Below, one piece after another: positions 61,192 through 64,000 of a stretch of 64,000 nt of DNA (position 1 is the stretch's first letter; each line of letters opens with the position of its first letter). The notes under the pieces were generated by a model, which saw only the letters and a list, made by a program, of their open reading frames with translations, made no database searches and was not told where the DNA came from. The stretch lies in contig NZ_JAIHON010000009.1 of the NCBI RefSeq assembly GCF_021173675.1, positions 1 through 64,000 on the forward strand, read 5' to 3'. The position numbers and the translations under genes are program-made. The stretch comes from Streptomyces lincolnensis. GTDB lineage: Bacteria; Actinomycetota; Actinomycetes; Streptomycetales; Streptomycetaceae.

Positions 61192-62415
61192 GTGTTCGGA
61201 ATGGTCAGACCCTGCTCGCACCGGCTGGGCCGGAGCCTGAAGGACCAGTGGATGGCGCATTTGTGCGGGCTGTGCCTCGCGCTGCGCACGGACCACGGGC
61301 AGTTCGCTCGGCTCGTGACGAACTATGACGGGCTGCTGATATCGGTTTTGACGGAGGCTCAGGCGGAGAAATCCGCCGGCGGACGTCGTACGGCGGGACC
61401 CTGCCCGTTGCGGGGAATGCGCACCGCCTCCGTCGCGCACGGCGAGGGGGCGCGGCTCGCGGCGGCCGTCTCGCTGGTGCTCGCCTCGGCCAAGGTGCGC
61501 GACCATGTCGCCGACGGGGACGGGCTGCTGGCCCGCAGGCCGGTGGCGGTCGCCGCCCGCCGGATCGCCACCAGCTGGGGGCGGGCAGGGGAGGCTTCCG
61601 GTCTCGGCGTCGGGTTCGACACCGCCGTCCTGGTCGACGCCGTGGACCGGCAGCTCGGCATCGAGACGCTCGCCGGGCCCGGAACGCCTCTGCTGACGGT
61701 CACCGAGCCGACCGAGACCGCGACCGCCGCGGCCTTCGCGCACACCGCGCTGCTGGCCGGGCGGCCGGGCAACGTCCAGCCGCTCGCTGAGGCCGGACGC
61801 CTCTTCGGGCGACTCGCGCACCTCCTGGACGCCGTGGAGGACCGGGAGGCCGACGCCGTGTCGGGTGCCTGGAACCCCCTCGCGGCGACCGGGACGTCCT
61901 TGGCGCAGGCCCGACGGCTCGCCGACGACGCCCTGCACGGGATCCGGCTCGCGCTGCGCGAGGTCGCGTTCACGGACGCGGGGCTCGCGCACCTGCTGCT
62001 CGTGCACGAGCTGCGGCGCTCGGTGGACCGGGCGTTCGGCACCGTGCCCGTGTGCGCCTCCCATCAGCACGGGCCGTCCGGGTCGTCCGGTCAGTCCGGC
62101 CCGCACGATCCGTACGGGCAGCGGTCGTCCGAGGGCGGGAATCCGTATGCCGGTGGGAACCCCTTCGCGGGCGGTGGGGGAGCGCCGGGCGATGGCGGGG
62201 GTGGAGGCTTCGGCGGGTTCGGGGGCGGGCCCGCGCCTCAGCCCCCGAGGGGGCGGCGCGGGTTCTGGGCCGGCTGCGGGATGTTCTGGCTGCTGTGCTG
62301 CACCTGCAAACTGTGCTGCGCCAAGGAGTACGAGGGCCCGTGGTCCCGCAAGAAGCGCGAGGGCGTCTGCCGTGACTGCGACGACGGGTGCGACTGCTGC
62401 TGCGACTGCTGTTAG
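61192..62415 (+). CDS. DUF5685 family protein with Gly-rich linker, TM helix and Cys-rich tail
   Basis: 407 aa from GTG 61192 (GGGGGA). The N-terminal ~280 residues are an all-helical DUF5685 domain starting FGMVRPCSHRLGRSLKDQWMAHLCGLCLALRTDHGQFARLVTNYDGLLISVL. CGLC plus the later TAGPCPLRG suggest a metal site, and AHLLDAVEDREADAVSGAWNPL is typical of the family. Residues ~285-350 are a Gly/Pro/Ser linker. RRGFWAGCGMFWLLCCTCKLCCAKEY may be a Cys-rich membrane segment, and the C-terminus CRDCDDGCDCCCDCC holds eight Cys in 15 residues. Function unknown. It is convergent with the ABC binding-protein gene. Confidence 0.88.
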   Translation: MFGMVRPCSHRLGRSLKDQWMAHLCGLCLALRTDHGQFARLVTNYDGLLISVLTEAQAEKSAGGRRTAGPCPLRGMRTASVAHGEGARLAAAVSLVLASAKVRDHVADGDGLLARRPVAVAARRIATSWGRAGEASGLGVGFDTAVLVDAVDRQLGIETLAGPGTPLLTVTEPTETATAAAFAHTALLAGRPGNVQPLAEAGRLFGRLAHLLDAVEDREADAVSGAWNPLAATGTSLAQARRLADDALHGIRLALREVAFTDAGLAHLLLVHELRRSVDRAFGTVPVCASHQHGPSGSSGQSGPHDPYGQRSSEGGNPYAGGNPFAGGGGAPGDGGGGGFGGFGGGPAPQPPRGRRGFWAGCGMFWLLCCTCKLCCAKEYEGPWSRKKREGVCRDCDDGCDCCCDCC

Positions 62416-62427
62416 GGCGGCCGGACG

Positions 62428-63381
62428 TCACTGGTCCTTCCGTTCCGGCAGTTCCGGCGGGGAGATCTCGGACTTGGTGAGGGCCGAGCCTGTCGTGTTC
62501 CACTTCTTCAGGATGTCGGCGTACGTGCCGTCCGCGATGAGTCTGTTCACGGCGGCCTGGAAGGCGGGGGCCAGCTTCGTGCCCTTCTTGAAGGCGAAGC
62601 CGACGTCGAGGCGGTGGAATTCGTTGAGGAACTTCAGGCCCTGCTGGTGGGCGACGGCGTAGCGCAGGCCGTTGATCGTGGACATCACGATGTCGCTGCG
62701 GCCCTGTTGGAGCGAGGACCAGATGGCGCTCTGCTCGCTGTAGGTCTGCACCTCGTAGGCCTTCTCGCCGGCGTCGGCGCACAGGTGCCTGTTCTTCTCC
62801 AGGGTGGCCTCGAAGGTGGTGCCCGCGCCGGTCGCCACCTTCAGGCCGCACAGCTGCTGGAGGTCGGTCACCGGGGAGAGCCTGCTGTCCCGGCGGGTGG
62901 CGAAGCCCTGGCCGTCGTTGATGTACGTGACGAAGTCGATCGCCCTGCGGCGCTCGTCGGTGACGCCGAAGTTGCCGACGCCGACGTCGTACTTGCCGCT
63001 GTCCAGGGCGGGCAGGATCGCCTCGAAGCTCGCCTGTTCCGTCCTGAGGCGGAGGCCGAGGACCTTGGCGACGGCGCGCGCGAAGTCGACGTCCTGGCCG
63101 GCCAGGGTCGTGCCGTCGTCCAGGATCGAGGTACCGGGCGGCTGGCCGGAGACGCTGACCGCGAGGGTGAGGGTTCTGGTGCCGGAGGGCAGCAGTCTCG
63201 CCGCCGCCCGGTCCTCCTTGACGGCGGAGACGACGTCCGTGGTGGGGATCGCCTCGGACCGCGCCGAGGCGTTGACGGCGTCGTCCGTGCCGGCACCGCA
63301 CCCGGTCAGCAGCAGAGTGCCCGCGGTGATGAGAGCGAAGGGGATGAAGAGGGCGTTTCGGGCACGCGTGGGCGTACGCAT
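62428..63381 (-). CDS. Polar amino-acid/cystine-type ABC substrate-binding lipoprotein
   Basis: 317 aa from ATG 63381. Signal ALFIPFALITAGTLLLTGC has lipobox LTGC. SBP_bac_3 fold: GTRTLTLAVSVSGQPPGTSILDDGTTLAGQDVDFARAVAKVLGLRLRTEQASFEAILPALDSGKYDVGVGNFGVTDERRRAIDFVTYINDGQGFAT, then AIWSSLQQGRSDIVMSTINGLRYAV. It binds a small amino acid outside the membrane. Upstream on the same strand are a leader peptide ending in Cys and a terminator-like hairpin, which point to a sulphur amino acid such as cystine. The divergent permease gene at 63805 is the probable partner. Confidence 0.92.
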   Translation of the reverse strand: MRTPTRARNALFIPFALITAGTLLLTGCGAGTDDAVNASARSEAIPTTDVVSAVKEDRAAARLLPSGTRTLTLAVSVSGQPPGTSILDDGTTLAGQDVDFARAVAKVLGLRLRTEQASFEAILPALDSGKYDVGVGNFGVTDERRRAIDFVTYINDGQGFATRRDSRLSPVTDLQQLCGLKVATGAGTTFEATLEKNRHLCADAGEKAYEVQTYSEQSAIWSSLQQGRSDIVMSTINGLRYAVAHQQGLKFLNEFHRLDVGFAFKKGTKLAPAFQAAVNRLIADGTYADILKKWNTTGSALTKSEISPPELPERKDQ

Positions 63382-63409
63382 GGCGTGGCGGTCTCCTGGG
63401 AGCGAGAAA

Positions 63410-63445
63410 GCGCTGAGTGAGGGGAGGGCGCTGAGTGAGGGGAGG
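63410..63445 (-). repeat. Exact 18-bp tandem duplication in the binding-protein leader
   Basis: GCGCTGAGTGAGGGGAGG is repeated head to tail at 63410-63427 and 63428-63445, with a partial third start (GCGAGGGC). It lies between the attenuator hairpin and the binding-protein start and may vary in copy number. Confidence 0.85.
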
Positions 63446-63503
63446 GCGAGGGCGCGTGTGAAGGCGAAGCAGAAAGAGGTGCTGGAGAAAGCGAATGCGA
63501 AAG

Positions 63504-63525
63504 GCGCCCTACGGAATCAGGGCGC
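63504..63525 (-). terminator. Attenuator hairpin upstream of the binding-protein gene
   Basis: GCGCCCT (63504-63510) and AGGGCGC (63519-63525) form a perfect 7-bp stem. On the minus strand the stem is followed by CTTTCG. It begins 14 nt after the leader-peptide stop (63540), the usual arrangement of a transcription attenuator. Confidence 0.6.
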
Positions 63526-63539
63526 GCAGCGGGGTCGGC

Positions 63540-63611
63540 TCAACAGGAGGAGGACCACACGCGACCGAAGTCGATGTGGGAGCGCTTGACCAGCCACTGC
63601 TGTGGATGCAT
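63540..63611 (-). CDS. Leader peptide, 23 aa, ending in Cys
   Basis: ATG 63611 to TGA 63540. The peptide begins MHPQQWLVK, continues RSHIDFGRVW and ends SSSC. The (R)xHIDxGRVxSxxC pattern resembles the short leader peptides of actinobacteria found before sulphur and cysteine genes, where ribosome progress over the terminal Cys codon senses cysteine. There is no Shine-Dalgarno sequence; a TTGACG-N17-TCCACT promoter ends 6 nt before the ATG, so translation is probably leaderless. It is far too short for ordinary gene finding; the call rests on motif and context. Confidence 0.7.
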   Translation of the reverse strand: MHPQQWLVKRSHIDFGRVWSSSC

Positions 63612-63617
63612 GGGCCA

Positions 63618-63646
63618 AGTGGAACAGGCATCCGGTGGTGCGTCAA
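63618..63646 (-). promoter_or_regulatory. Promoter of the leader peptide/binding-protein unit
   Basis: Minus strand TTGACG (63646-63641), 17-bp spacer, TCCACT (63623-63618). It predicts a transcription start at or next to the leader ATG (63611). The -10 is weak. Confidence 0.5.
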
Positions 63647-63682
63647 CCGAGTTGAGACGTACGGCTCACAGTTCGGACAGCC

Positions 63683-63713
63683 TTGACAGGCCCGGCGAAC
63701 ACACCCGTAGTCT
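63683..63713 (+). promoter_or_regulatory. Promoter of the divergent permease gene
   Basis: TTGACA (63683-63688), 19-bp spacer, TAGTCT (63708-63713), or GTAGTC with 18 bp. The predicted start is about 85 nt before the permease ATG. Confidence 0.55.
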
Positions 63714-63804
63714 CGAAGGGCGGCCCTGCTGAGGGGCTCGGCCGCATCCGTGTGAAGGCACCCGTCCGAGTTCTTCTTCTGACTCGATGTCACGGAGCCC
63801 CCGC

Positions 63805-64000
63805 ATGTCCTCCGACACCCTCGCCAAAGCCTCCGCCGTACCGGATACACCGGAACACGCGGAGTCCCTGCGGATCGTCCCGCACCGCCGCCCCGGTCAG
63901 TGGGCGGCGGCCGTCGCCGTCCTGGCGCTCCTCGCTCTCGCCCTCACCTCCGTGCTGCGCAACGAGGCGTTCCAGTGGGACGTCGTCGCCGACTACTTCA
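63805..64000 (+). CDS. Amino-acid ABC transporter permease, N-terminal part (cut by window end)
   Basis: At least 65 residues from ATG 63805 (GGAG at 63794-63797; ATG 63787 in frame is an alternative). N-terminus SSDTLAKASAVPDTPEHAESLRIVPHRRPGQW is followed by the first TM helix AAAVAVLALLALALTSVLRNEAFQWDVVADYF, the usual start of HisM/GlnP-type permeases with a cytoplasmic extension. It is open at the right edge. It is divergent from the binding-protein gene and presumably encodes part of the same importer. Confidence 0.8.
   Translation, partial: MSSDTLAKASAVPDTPEHAESLRIVPHRRPGQWAAAVAVLALLALALTSVLRNEAFQWDVVADYF

Noticed and set aside
63728-63870. A second leader peptide before the plus-strand permease gene
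   Set aside because: A GTG-started frame near 63752 (VKAPVRVLLLTRCHG...) looked leader-like but has no nearby stop codon and simply runs through the permease start in another frame.

Overview
The window comes from a Streptomyces chromosome. The evidence is very high GC, strong G/C preference at third codon positions, frequent GTG and occasional TTG starts, and four-base start/stop overlaps inside operons. Gene content and order also fit: tlyA-ppnK-recN, parA-scpA-scpB-rluB, aroH-tyrA-cmk-plsC-der, an sflA-type SepF paralogue, a DmdR-type iron box and mycothiol-linked families. It reads as core-chromosome sequence. No transposase, integrase, phage, CRISPR, tRNA or recognisable biosynthetic gene cluster was seen.

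Layout. 1-390: 3' end of an rRNA operon (23S tail, 5S, strong terminator). 0.4-4.8 kb: a protein with a very long RDD-repeat N-terminus and a TPR-like C-terminus, a DUF1015 protein and a NagD-type HAD phosphatase. 4.9-9.0 kb: a ferric-siderophore ABC system arranged around one iron box. 9.0-14.7 kb: SCP2-like protein, tlyA, NAD kinase, recN and a GT4 glycosyltransferase. 14.7-19.4 kb: PucR regulator, flavin/F420 luciferase-like oxidoreductase and a GH15 hydrolase. 19.4-25.9 kb: a motif-rich intergenic region, pyrG, an ADP-ribose-type Nudix hydrolase, an NB-ARC/TPR protein and alanine dehydrogenase. 26.2-30.8 kb: ParA, a predicted DNA-binding partner, ScpA, ScpB and RluB. 30.9-35.8 kb: accessory regulators, comprising an ECF sigma factor with a SnoaL-like tail plus a mycothiol-type protein, an MFS exporter whose ribosome-binding site lies in a perfect hairpin, and an NrtR-like regulator with an ADP-ribosylglycohydrolase. 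35.8-37.5 kb: Tat-exported Rieske protein, membrane partner and an exported protein. 37.7-42.2 kb: aroH, tyrA, cmk, plsC, der. 42.2-44.5 kb: two hypotheticals and an Rpf/LysM protein. 44.6-50.5 kb: a branched-chain-amino-acid-type ABC system with a permease-permease-ATPase fusion. 50.5-57.2 kb: hypothetical, WYL regulator, orphan ctaD, I78 inhibitor, PAP2 phosphatase and PIG-V-like mannosyltransferase. 57.4-60.9 kb: MFS exporter, acyl-CoA dehydrogenase with a palindromic operator, and sflA. 61.2-64.0 kb: a cysteine-rich DUF5685 protein and a polar-amino-acid ABC system whose binding-protein gene follows a probable leader-peptide attenuator. The divergent permease gene runs off the window.

Most genes are housekeeping. 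The less ordinary material is regulatory: the hairpin over the MFS ribosome-binding site, tandem palindromes overlapping the nrtR-like promoter, the leader peptide plus terminator near 63.5 kb, mutually exclusive inverted repeats upstream of the PAP2 gene, twin motifs between the GH15 gene and pyrG, and an internal ribosome-binding site inside the liv fusion. Three copies of a dispersed Streptomyces-type intergenic repeat were recognised. Start codons were chosen from Shine-Dalgarno spacing and remembered family N-termini. No database search was possible, so family names come from motif reading.
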